Assembly: GCF_000758525.1 (NCBI RefSeq)
Contig: NZ_CP009241.1
Span: 310,001-374,000, forward strand
DNA: 64,000 nt
Origin: Paenibacillus sp. FSL H7-0357
Lineage (GTDB): Bacteria; Bacillota; Bacilli; Paenibacillales; Paenibacillaceae
Direction: 5' to 3'
The translations under genes were made by a program, and so were the position numbers. Shown piece by piece: positions 1-6,915 of the stretch (position 1 is its first letter; every line of letters starts with the position of its first letter). A model generated the notes under the pieces. It searched no databases, was not told the origin of the DNA, and worked only from the letters and a program-made list of their open reading frames with translations.

Positions 1-109
1 TTGCGATCTTATCCGTGCTGGTGGATCCTGCGTCCGCGCTGACAACAGCTGCATTAACACTTACCAAAGCGACCACAATAAAGATGAGCGTAAACACTTT
101 TTTCTTCAT
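1..109 (-). CDS. Secreted Phr-like signalling peptide precursor (partial)
   Basis: Only the first 36 codons lie in the window; the gene runs off the left edge. It starts with MKKKVFTLIF, then a hydrophobic core and a probable signal-peptidase site after VVSA (about residue 25), followed by a polar tail DAGSTSTDKIA. The ATG has a strong GGGAGGA ribosome binding site and lies 13 bp downstream of the stop codon of a TPR protein on the same strand. A short exported peptide directly behind a TPR regulator is the standard layout of Rap/Phr-type quorum-sensing cassettes, in which the C-terminal few residues are re-imported as the signal. Those residues are outside the window. It could instead be the start of an ordinary secreted protein. 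Confidence 0.55.
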   Translation of the reverse strand, partial: MKKKVFTLIFIVVALVSVNAAVVSADAGSTSTDKIA

Positions 110-122
110 TTTGAAATCCTCC

Positions 123-971
123 CTAGTCTTGTATTTGTTCCATCAAGCAGAGGTACTCGTCCAGTTGCCCGGAAGTTGTTTGATTTCGGAGTTTCTCAAA
201 GAGAACCGCTGACTTACGGAACCCTGTATCATCTTTAAGCTTAACTGATGATGCCAAAGAACATAGAAGCGAATTTATAGAATCATATATATTTCCATTT
301 ATGTAATAATATTTCGCCTTTAAATAAATGTAATCTATGTAATACCGGATGTTCCTTTTTGTTATGTAGTATTCCCCCATCGAGTCGATCTGCTCTTTGA
401 ACTCGATCAGCACCTCATCGACGTTGTACTTATGCTTGATTGCTGACTCCAGGATGTATATCATGCCTGGCAAGATTTCCTCTTCGTTATGCCGCAGGAA
501 AACCAGGTAATCCGGAAGTGCGGTGGTGTTCCCCTCGTTCAGTTCGATCACGTGCAGATTAGCTAGGGCAATTTCACGATAATATTCAACCTCGGCCCAG
601 CCCTCGGCGTTCATACCGTTAATCCATCCCAAATCCTCATACTTCGAGATGCACTCTCTCGCCTCGTCATATCGGCCCAGCTTCTCGAGCGCGATTCCTT
701 TCAAACACATAGAATAGCCGAAGTAATAGACGATGCTTCGGTTTAATCCGAAATTGCACACCTTCTGGCCGTCGGCATACTCCCGCCGATATATGTTGTA
801 GAATTGATTAATCTCGCTGTATAGCCTATCGGCGATTTGGAGGATACCGTCCCAATTTTCAAGGGTAAATGATGCCCTTAGCATCTGAACCAGTGAATCA
901 GCATTGATCCCGTTAAGATCCAACTCCAATATGATCCATCCTTCCGTAAAAAGCGAAAAAAGTTTCTCCAT
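123..971 (-). CDS. TPR-repeat regulator, Rap-like
   Basis: A 282-residue, mostly helical protein with several TPR-like helix pairs, the clearest around KGIALEKLGRYDEARECI and again in the last third (YLKAKYYYINGNIYDSINSL). No signal peptide, no membrane segment and no N-terminal helix-turn-helix are visible. Family knowledge: TPR proteins of Bacillota paired with a small exported peptide bind the re-imported peptide and switch a regulator or phosphatase. At 282 residues it is shorter than classical Rap proteins (about 380). A TTG four codons upstream (983) is an alternative start; ATG 971 is preferred because it fits a start MEKLFSLFTEGW, though no strong ribosome binding site favours either. 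The exact family is not recognised. Confidence 0.65.
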   Translation of the reverse strand: MEKLFSLFTEGWIILELDLNGINADSLVQMLRASFTLENWDGILQIADRLYSEINQFYNIYRREYADGQKVCNFGLNRSIVYYFGYSMCLKGIALEKLGRYDEARECISKYEDLGWINGMNAEGWAEVEYYREIALANLHVIELNEGNTTALPDYLVFLRHNEEEILPGMIYILESAIKHKYNVDEVLIEFKEQIDSMGEYYITKRNIRYYIDYIYLKAKYYYINGNIYDSINSLLCSLASSVKLKDDTGFRKSAVLFEKLRNQTTSGQLDEYLCLMEQIQD

Positions 972-1469
972 GATATTCCACAAAATACAAAATAAGAATT
1001 TCTTTGTCTAATCATTGTTCTTTATTTCACCCTTATTAGTAAGTGACCCATGTCACATTTAAAGGTATTTTTATACAAAAAAATTCATTATATGGAAAAT
1101 ATGCAGGGCGTCCGATACGCGTCATACAAAAACGCCTGAAATAAGCTCAGACGCTGCAATATCGCAACAAAGCTACGTCTGAATTAGTTAAATCTATAAA
1201 GGAAAAGAGACACCTCTAAAAGAGACATCTCTTGAATAAAACGGAGTTTATGTCACAGATAATCAAAGTTGTATATTCAGGATTAGACTTGAGAATAAAT
1301 AATATTTTCCAAATAAAGCTGATAATTAGTAATCCGTGGTTGTAAATCCTCCTCCTCTAACTCCCTATTAATAGAAGGCGGTTGATGCAGAGCACAATGA
1401 TATGGAGTTATCTATTAGCCTCTGCCACTCCATCAGCTAACCCTTCAAAAACAATTGGAGGTTTTATAA
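972..1469. other. AT-rich intergenic region, no gene
   Basis: About 500 bp between the divergent TPR gene and the L,D-transpeptidase. No open frame with a ribosome binding site was found. It holds a short tandem repeat (1203-1232) and a weak inverted repeat CAGACG...CGTCTG near 1150-1185. Promoters for both divergent genes must lie here, but I could not pick a convincing -35/-10 pair. Confidence 0.6.
1203..1232. repeat. 15-bp tandem repeat, two copies
   Basis: Two adjacent 15-bp copies, AAAAGAGACACCTCT and AAAAGAGACATCTCT, differ at one base. Each copy is itself a small inverted repeat (AGAG...CTCT). It could be a protein-binding site upstream of the transpeptidase gene; this is only an inference. 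Confidence 0.6.
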
Positions 1470-1937
1470 ATGGGATACCACATTCGGGTTAACTTGAATG
1501 CAAACCGGACAAAACTGGGTTCATTGAAAATGTATAATGATAGCGGGGCTTTAGTATTTGGTCCTGTACAAGCACTTGGCCGCTCAGAATACGGTTATTC
1601 TTGGTCTCAGACTGACGGACATACACCAACCGGGGTATATTCAGCAGCAATATCGAAAGAGCCAATGCCCCAAACGGTTAAAAATAAACGTTCTTATGGC
1701 CCGTCGAAATATATCATAATGGACCCTGTTAGTGGCAATGCGTTAATTGCAGAACAAAATGGCCGCTCAGGTCTATGGATTCATGGTGGAGATCCAGCAG
1801 ATACAGGTGCCCCTTCTTATCCACTACGTCCAACACATGGTTGCGTAAGACTTTCGAATGAGGACCAACACAGCTTGATTTATGTTCTATCCACATTAGG
1901 TGGCGGTACTGGAAAGGTAACTATCGCCGAAGTTTAA
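1470..1937 (+). CDS. L,D-transpeptidase catalytic (YkuD) domain protein
   Basis: A 155-residue protein made almost only of a YkuD fold. The active-site signature is present: HG at residues 105-106 followed by PTHGCVRLSN with the catalytic Cys125 and Arg127. YkuD enzymes form 3-3 cross-links in peptidoglycan or attach proteins to it, using a cysteine acyl-enzyme. Unusually, there is no signal peptide, membrane anchor or LysM domain, so as read it would stay in the cytoplasm. The start has a clear TTGGAGG ribosome binding site. The gene stands alone, closed by a strong terminator at 1998-2046. It may act after cell lysis, be exported by another route, or be a remnant of phage or plasmid origin. 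Confidence 0.85.
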   Translation: MGYHIRVNLNANRTKLGSLKMYNDSGALVFGPVQALGRSEYGYSWSQTDGHTPTGVYSAAISKEPMPQTVKNKRSYGPSKYIIMDPVSGNALIAEQNGRSGLWIHGGDPADTGAPSYPLRPTHGCVRLSNEDQHSLIYVLSTLGGGTGKVTIAEV

Positions 1938-1997
1938 TCTAAGGAACAAAATCAACATTTGTTCAAGCCGTTTCAAACGGGGTACTTAAATACAGAT

Positions 1998-2046
1998 ACA
2001 GGCCATGGCTGCCTGCCTATGGAAGGGCAGGAGCCATGGCCTGTTT
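1998..2046 (+). terminator. Rho-independent terminator
   Basis: A long perfect stem with arms CAGGCCATGGCT and AGCCATGGCCTG, plus an inner GCCTGCC/GGGCAGG helix, is followed by a run of six T. It ends transcription of the transpeptidase gene. Confidence 0.9.
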
Positions 2047-2047
2047 T

Positions 2048-2473
2048 TTACCGTGGCCGCTTGGTGAAGATTTGAAAGGTCACACCGAACTTGTCGGTGA
2101 TCATGCCGTAGGCTGGGCTGAAATAGACCGGACCGAGTTCAACGTCAACCTGCCCGCCTTCCTTAAGGGTGTTGTATAACCGTTCCGCTTCCCCGGCGTC
2201 CTCCGTCGAAAGGCAGATGTTGATGCCGTTGCCTGTTTGCAGTACCTGTCCGATGTCAAGATCGGCTACAAAAATATCCGTGTCTCCCACACTCAGGACA
2301 GAATGGGCGATACGCGCTTTTTCTTTGTCCGACAATGGTGAATCCGGATTCTGCGGACCTTGGCCTACGGTTTGCTTAAACTGAAGTTTTGCTCCCAGAC
2401 TCTCCTGATAAAAAGCAATGGCTTCCTCTGCCGTTCCGTCAAGCAGGATAAAAGGATTTAATTGGATACTCAT
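2048..2473 (-). CDS. VOC (PhnB/glyoxalase-fold) family protein
   Basis: A 141-residue protein with the two beta-alpha-beta-beta-beta modules of the vicinal-oxygen-chelate fold, starting SIQLNPFILLDGTAEEAIAFY and ending near GVTFQIF. It resembles the PhnB-like subgroup, often annotated as bleomycin-resistance or 3-demethylubiquinone methyltransferase-like, whose substrates are mostly unknown. It is transcribed away from a WYL-type repressor gene with a palindromic operator between the two, so it is probably that regulator's target. I cannot assign a substrate. Confidence 0.85.
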   Translation of the reverse strand: MSIQLNPFILLDGTAEEAIAFYQESLGAKLQFKQTVGQGPQNPDSPLSDKEKARIAHSVLSVGDTDIFVADLDIGQVLQTGNGINICLSTEDAGEAERLYNTLKEGGQVDVELGPVYFSPAYGMITDKFGVTFQIFTKRPR

Positions 2474-2544
2474 TTCTAATTCGCTCCTTCAAGCTGTATT
2501 TGCCCTTTGCGGCTGGGCTTTGATTTCATTGTAGTCTATAATAG

Positions 2545-2559
2545 TGACAAGTATTGTCA
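2545..2559. promoter_or_regulatory. Palindromic operator between VOC and WYL genes
   Basis: A perfect 6-3-6 inverted repeat, TGACAA-GTA-TTGTCA, in the divergent intergenic region. It sits 2 bp downstream of a TATAAT (2537-2542) that could be the -10 box of the regulator gene, so a bound protein would cover the start of transcription. TGACA...TGTCA half sites are typical of WYL/YafY regulators. Confidence 0.65.
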
Positions 2560-2613
2560 TGAATAGAAAAGTAAATGAAGCCAATTTCAAATCATCTGAA
2601 TGGAGGCTGGCGC

Positions 2614-3573
2614 ATGTCCAAATCGAAAAGGCTGCTGGACCTGATGATGACCGTCAACCGCAGGCGGAAATTTACCGTCAGGGAGCTGGCCGACGAATTC
2701 GGGGTCTCTACACGGACAATTCTCAGGGATTTACAGGAGCTTGGCGAGCTTGGGGTTCCGCTGTATTCCGAAGTAGGCCCCCATGGAGGTTATCAGGTGC
2801 TGAACGAACGGATTCTTCCGCCGATTGCTTTTACGGAAGCGGAGGCGGTGGCGATTTTTTTTGCCAGCCATGCCTTGCGCCACTATCAGTATCTGCCCTT
2901 TAAAGAAGAGTCCCTATCAGCATTGCACAAATTTTATAATTATATGTCGGGTGATGTCCGCGACCGGATTGATGAGATGAAGAACCGGATTGATTTCGTG
3001 ACTCCGTCAAGGCAGGCAGAGTTTCCTTATTTGTCGATCCTGCTGGAGGCGGCTACCGATCAGAAAGTACTACGGATCGACTATGAATCCAAAGGGCAGC
3101 AGTCGTGCAGAGCAATACAGCCTGTCGGCATTTATGCCAGCAGCGGCTTATGGTACTGCCCGGCTTATTGTTTTGTGCGCGGGGATATCCGCGTGTTCCG
3201 CTGCGACCGGATCCATTCGGCGGACTATGACCATTCGGGGCTGGCGCCCCTAGATTTGCGGCATATCCATCTGGGAAATAAGGAGATTTACAGCGCCATG
3301 GAGCAGGTGCCTGAAGAGGAACGGGTCAAACTTCACGTAGAGCTTGGGAAAGCGGGGGTCCAGAGCTGTGAGGCCGAGCTGTGGTCGGCATCCCTGCTGC
3401 ATAGGCGTGAAGACGGGACCGGATGGCTGGAAGGCAAGGTATCTGGAAGCGATCTTCGCTTTTTTGCCAGATTTGTTATGGGGCTCGGAAACGGGGCGAC
3501 GGTCCACGAACCGCCGGAGCTGGTGGAGGAACTAAAGGGTATGCTTGCCGAAATACTGGAGAAATACAGCTGA
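2614..3573 (+). CDS. HTH-WYL family transcriptional regulator (YafY-like)
   Basis: A 319-residue regulator. Residues 5-60 form a DeoR-like winged helix (TVRELADEFGVSTRTILRDL) and residues about 135-205 a WYL domain, where the usual WYL signature reads LWYCPAYC and is followed by VFRCDRI. The C-terminal third is the WCX extension. WYL domains bind small ligands or nucleic acid and tune the HTH. The ATG at 2614 is chosen over 2575 because TGGAGG lies 7 bp before it. It is divergent from the VOC gene, and the palindrome at 2545-2559 suggests autorepression and control of that neighbour. Confidence 0.9.
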   Translation: MSKSKRLLDLMMTVNRRRKFTVRELADEFGVSTRTILRDLQELGELGVPLYSEVGPHGGYQVLNERILPPIAFTEAEAVAIFFASHALRHYQYLPFKEESLSALHKFYNYMSGDVRDRIDEMKNRIDFVTPSRQAEFPYLSILLEAATDQKVLRIDYESKGQQSCRAIQPVGIYASSGLWYCPAYCFVRGDIRVFRCDRIHSADYDHSGLAPLDLRHIHLGNKEIYSAMEQVPEEERVKLHVELGKAGVQSCEAELWSASLLHRREDGTGWLEGKVSGSDLRFFARFVMGLGNGATVHEPPELVEELKGMLAEILEKYS

Positions 3574-3636
3574 CAGGAAATGCTGCGGCTGTTTCTGGGG
3601 ATTAGCATACCCCAGCGGGCCGGGGGATTAACTTCG

Positions 3637-3771
3637 CTATTTGGTCACGCGGATGAATTGCTTATCCGCCAGGTCAAAGGAGCCTTCCGGCGGCAGTGGT
3701 CTGTCCGAGCCAAGGTAATGGTCAAGGGTCGTTGGGATTCACCTTCCTGAATGGTCTGCTGAATAACTTCG
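3637..3771 (-). pseudogene. Possible decayed gene remnant
   Basis: Directly behind the MocR gene on the same strand, two frames give protein-like text: NEVIQQTIQEGESQRP in one frame, and after a shift HYLGSDRPLPPEGSFDLADK ending in FIRVTK and a TAG stop at 3637-3639. There is no start codon or ribosome binding site. It looks like the frameshifted 3' end of a lost gene; the parent family is not recognised. Confidence 0.3.
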
Positions 3772-5190
3772 TTAAATCAAGGGCAGCCATACCTCAGCCA
3801 GACGGCGGATTCCCTCTTCGATCAGGTTTTCAGGGATGCCCCCGAATCCAAGGATAAACTCAGGGTCATCGTTTTCGGGCTGCTCCCACCAGGTATAAGA
3901 CATCGGGGTAACCCGAATGCCGGCCTTTTCTGCCACAGCCGCAAGCTGCCGGGCACTGCCGCCGGATTTCAGTGTGAGCAGAATGTGAAATCCGGCGTCC
4001 CTTCCGCTTACGGCTGCCTGGTCTCCGAAATAGCGCTGAATGGAGCGGAGGAGAAGGTCATGTTTTTTCTGGTAGAGCAGCCGCATTCTCCGCAGATGCT
4101 TCTCGAAATGCCCTCTTTCCATAAAATAATGCATCGCGATCTGATTCAGCCGGGAGGCTGAATGCTCCAGATACAGCTCCCTCGTCAAATGGTGATACAG
4201 CGGCAGCAGTGCTTTCGGCAGAACCATGTAGTGAATGCTAAGGGCAGGGGCTAGAGACTGGGCGAAGCTGCACATGTAGATTACGGGGCTGTCTTCCAGA
4301 AGTCCCTGCAGTGCGGGAATCGGCCTTCCGTGATAGCGGAACTCACCGTCGTAGTCGTCTTCAATGATTATGCTGTCCGTTGAACGGGCCCAGTCCAGCA
4401 AAGCGTGGCGTTTGGCAATCGGCAAGGTCATGCCTCTGGGGAACTGGTGGGAAGGCGAGATATACACGCTGCTGGCCCTGCTGGTATAGAGCTTCTCCAC
4501 ATCTATTCCGTCTTCCTGTAAAGGAATGGGAATCATCTCAAATCCGTGCCTGCGGAATGCTGCCGGCAGCAGATGATAGCCCGGATCTTCAATGCCGAGC
4601 CGTTTGCTGCTGCCCTGCAGTATGAGGCAAAGCAGAGAACATAGCGTATATTGATCCCCGCCGATTACAACCTGCTCCGCCGTGCAGCGCAGCCCGCGGA
4701 ATTGCCGCAAATGGGCGGCGATGCTCTCGCGGAGGGCAGGCTCACCCTGCGGATCGCCATATTGCAGCAGATCAGGGTTGGCGAGCTGTTCCTGATAGAG
4801 GCTGCGCCATATTTTGTGGGGAAACAGGGAAAAGTCGTTTTTCGACATATGGAAATCATAAGCATACGGCCGGGAGTCGCGGGCTGTTATCGGGCGGCTG
4901 GGCAGCGGCGGAGCGCCTGCGGCGGCTGTCAGCCCGCTGAACATATGCATAGGCTGAACATAATAGCCGCTGCGCGGCTTGCTTGCGATGAAGCCCTCGG
5001 ACAGCAGCTGCTGGTAAGCAAGCTCGACCGGTGTAGCGCTGAGGCTTAGCTGGGCGGCAAACACACGGATTGATGGCAGACGGGTACCGGCCGGCAAGGA
5101 GCCGCTGATGATTTCTTTTTTGAAATAATGATATAGCTGAATATAGTAGGGAACTTCATGGTTCTCGCTGAGAGCGGGGACAAGCAGCAT
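3772..5190 (-). CDS. MocR/PdxR-type regulator with altered PLP site
   Basis: A 472-residue fusion typical of MocR regulators: an N-terminal GntR winged helix (residues about 12-80, GTRLPSIRVFAAQLSLSATP) and a fold-type-I aminotransferase domain (about 115-470). The aspartate motif EDDYDGEFRY is present. The segment that normally carries the Schiff-base lysine (consensus FSKSLAP) reads FAQSLAP, so residue 311 is Gln (codon 4258-4260). The protein therefore probably cannot hold PLP covalently. MocR proteins usually control a neighbouring gene; here the divergent acetyltransferase 105 bp away is the likely target. Confidence 0.85.
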   Translation of the reverse strand: MLLVPALSENHEVPYYIQLYHYFKKEIISGSLPAGTRLPSIRVFAAQLSLSATPVELAYQQLLSEGFIASKPRSGYYVQPMHMFSGLTAAAGAPPLPSRPITARDSRPYAYDFHMSKNDFSLFPHKIWRSLYQEQLANPDLLQYGDPQGEPALRESIAAHLRQFRGLRCTAEQVVIGGDQYTLCSLLCLILQGSSKRLGIEDPGYHLLPAAFRRHGFEMIPIPLQEDGIDVEKLYTSRASSVYISPSHQFPRGMTLPIAKRHALLDWARSTDSIIIEDDYDGEFRYHGRPIPALQGLLEDSPVIYMCSFAQSLAPALSIHYMVLPKALLPLYHHLTRELYLEHSASRLNQIAMHYFMERGHFEKHLRRMRLLYQKKHDLLLRSIQRYFGDQAAVSGRDAGFHILLTLKSGGSARQLAAVAEKAGIRVTPMSYTWWEQPENDDPEFILGFGGIPENLIEEGIRRLAEVWLPLI

Positions 5191-5295
5191 ATTATCCTCT
5201 CCATCTGTCCTTCGAAATTGAATGATTTTGTCTATTTTATAGTATACAGTCTTGCAATATCATAGAGCTACACTAAGAGACAGGAGTTGGCAGCA

Positions 5296-5850
5296 ATGAA
5301 TAAGCAGTCCGGGCTATTAAATGGAGACAAAGTGTATCTGCGTCCGCTTAACGGGGAAGATGCCGAACTGTACTACCACATGTTCTACGATAAGGAGACC
5401 CGCTACCTCACAGGCACCCAGAAGCATATCAACAAGGAACAGATCACGGGGTATATTGAGCGAAAAGCCGGGGATGACAGCGCAGTGCTTCTGCTGATTG
5501 CCCTTCAGGAGAATGACGAGGTGATCGGCGACATTGCGATTCAGGATATCGACCGGAACAACCGGAATGCAAATCTGCGGATCGCCATCGGCGACGGGAA
5601 ACATCAGGGACAGGGCTACGGCCGGGAGTCTCTGCTGCTCATGCTGGACTATGGCTTCGGGATTCTGAATTTGCACCGGATCGAACTGGAAGTCTTTAGC
5701 TACAACAGCCGTGCAATACATGTATATGAGAGCATCGGCTTTGTCCGGGAAGGCGTGCAGCGGGAGGCGCTTTTTTATAACCATGAATACCATGATGTGA
5801 TCAAGATGGGCATGCTGGAGCAGGAGTACCGGGAGCGTTATTTACGATAA
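5296..5850 (+). CDS. GNAT family N-acetyltransferase (RimJ/RimL-like)
   Basis: A 184-residue protein of the acetyltransferase fold used on ribosomal-protein N-termini, amino sugars or small amines. The acetyl-CoA loop is visible as GDGKHQGQGYGRESLLLML, followed by the conserved NLHRIELEVFSYNSRAIHVYES. The start at ATG 5296 follows AGGAG by 9 bp; a TTG at 5287 has no suitable spacing. It is divergent from the MocR gene and probably under its control. The acceptor substrate cannot be told from sequence. Confidence 0.85.
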   Translation: MNKQSGLLNGDKVYLRPLNGEDAELYYHMFYDKETRYLTGTQKHINKEQITGYIERKAGDDSAVLLLIALQENDEVIGDIAIQDIDRNNRNANLRIAIGDGKHQGQGYGRESLLLMLDYGFGILNLHRIELEVFSYNSRAIHVYESIGFVREGVQREALFYNHEYHDVIKMGMLEQEYRERYLR

Positions 5851-5851
5851 A

Positions 5852-5868
5852 GGTCAAACAAGGTCAAA
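5852..5868 (+). promoter_or_regulatory. CtsR operator, distal copy
   Basis: GGTCAAA-CAA-GGTCAAA is a perfect match to the CtsR heptad operator (RGTCAAA-NAN-RGTCAAA). It begins 2 bp after the GNAT stop codon, about 100 bp upstream of the hsp20 -35 box and 118 bp upstream of its -10 box, with a stem-loop in between. Confidence 0.85.
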
Positions 5869-5898
5869 TCGTTAAAAAAGCTAAAATTTGTAATATAA

Positions 5899-5940
5899 AA
5901 TAAGCCGAAACGCCGGGATTTGCCGGATTTTCGGCTTATT
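5899..5940 (+). terminator. Stem-loop, probable terminator
   Basis: Arms AATAAGCCGAAA and TTTCGGCTTATT enclose a GC-rich loop. No clean T run follows, so it may be a weak terminator for the GNAT gene. Confidence 0.5.
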
Positions 5941-5946
5941 CCGGTT

Positions 5947-5975
5947 TTGTCATCCAGCGGTAGCCGGACTATAAT
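5947..5975 (+). promoter_or_regulatory. Sigma-A promoter of hsp20
   Basis: TTGTCA (5947-5952), a 17-bp spacer and TATAAT (5970-5975). Transcription would begin near 5982, just ahead of the proximal CtsR box. Confidence 0.8.
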
Positions 5976-5985
5976 AAAGCCATAA

Positions 5986-6009
5986 GGTCAAATAAAGTCA
6001 AAGTCAAAA
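5986..6009 (+). promoter_or_regulatory. CtsR operator, proximal copy
   Basis: GGTCAAA-TAA-AGTCAAA (5986-6002) fits the CtsR consensus exactly, and a third heptad-like GTCAAAA abuts it. Its position at the transcription start is right for repression of the hsp20-led heat-shock locus. Confidence 0.9.
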
Positions 6010-6048
6010 TCGAGTTCAAAATTGAAGACATTGAGAGGAGAATGGATC

Positions 6049-6516
6049 ATGTTTGATTTGGTGCCTTTTGGAAAACGCAGAGATGATGTGTTTGGTGTGC
6101 TGGCTAAGTCTTTAAACGAAGTGTTTAATGATGAGTTTTTTGCTCCGATGACCGGCGCTGCCCAGTCCTTCCGGACGGATATCCGCGAGAGCGGTCAGGC
6201 CTATCTGATCGAGGCCGAGCTTCCCGGCTTCAAAAAAGAGGAAATCGACATTGATTATACCCGTCCTTATTTGACGATCAAAGCGGTACGCAAGGAAGAG
6301 GACGCTCAAGAGAACGAAGAGCATCAGGTAGTGCGCAGAGAACGCCGGTACGGGGAGTATGTGCGCCGCTTCTATGTGCAGGATATTGCCGAAGACGAAA
6401 TCCGGGCTTCCCTAAAAGACGGCATGCTGTCGCTGGAAGTACCGAAGCAGCAGAAATCTCAGGGCAAACGCATTGAGATCCAGGATAATGGTTCATCCGG
6501 AGAACAGCTTCAGTAA
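6049..6516 (+). CDS. Small heat-shock protein, Hsp20/alpha-crystallin
   Basis: A 155-residue small heat-shock protein. The alpha-crystallin domain spans about residues 40-135 (FRTDIRESGQAYLIEAELPG ... LKDGMLSLEVPK), with a short N-terminal arm and polar C-terminal tail. Such proteins form oligomers that hold unfolding proteins until ClpB and DnaK/DnaJ rescue them. The start at 6049 has GAGAGGAG 8 bp upstream. It is the first gene of a heat-shock locus with a DnaJ-like protein and ClpB, and its promoter carries CtsR operators. Confidence 0.93.
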   Translation: MFDLVPFGKRRDDVFGVLAKSLNEVFNDEFFAPMTGAAQSFRTDIRESGQAYLIEAELPGFKKEEIDIDYTRPYLTIKAVRKEEDAQENEEHQVVRRERRYGEYVRRFYVQDIAEDEIRASLKDGMLSLEVPKQQKSQGKRIEIQDNGSSGEQLQ

Positions 6517-6915
6517 CATATTCCAAGGCTATAACATCCGGGGGAAGCGGAGAGTCCCGCACGCGGATGGAAGGTGAAGTGAGACTTTCAAGCCTGGAGG
6601 AATGAGCAGTGTAAAAAGGGATCCCGGGCAGGGCGGCCTATGCCGCATGCCTCTCTGATCCCTGCAGTTGCAGCGGCTTCACCGGGCTTTTCATATAGCA
6701 GTAACCATAGAAGGCGCATTGTAGTGGGATTTCCGGCTATGGTGCGTCTTTTCTGAGAGTATATCCCCTGTGGGCAGCAGCAGAGACAAGGTAAAGCAGC
6801 ACAGGGCTGACCCGGCTGACGAATTACCAGTTGATGGGACGGGAAGAATATATTTAAGAATACAAGCGGAAAGCGCCGGAGGATGGGTGCAGCCAGCAGA
6901 AAGGAAGAGGTTCGA
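6517..6915 (+). other. Structured 399-bp spacer between hsp20 and dnaJ-like gene
   Basis: No credible gene. Several inverted repeats are present: CATCCG...CGGATG (6535-6568), AGGGATC...GATCCCT with an inner GCGGC/GCCGC helix (about 6618-6664), and ACCATAG...CTATGGT (about 6704-6748) followed by GCGTCTTTT. These could attenuate or process the message between hsp20 and the downstream genes. No clear separate promoter for the dnaJ-like gene was found. Confidence 0.5.

Noticed and set aside
6590..6660. Short 18-codon peptide gene in the hsp20-dnaJ spacer
   Set aside because: GGAGG is only 1 bp from the ATG and the frame lies wholly inside a stem-loop.
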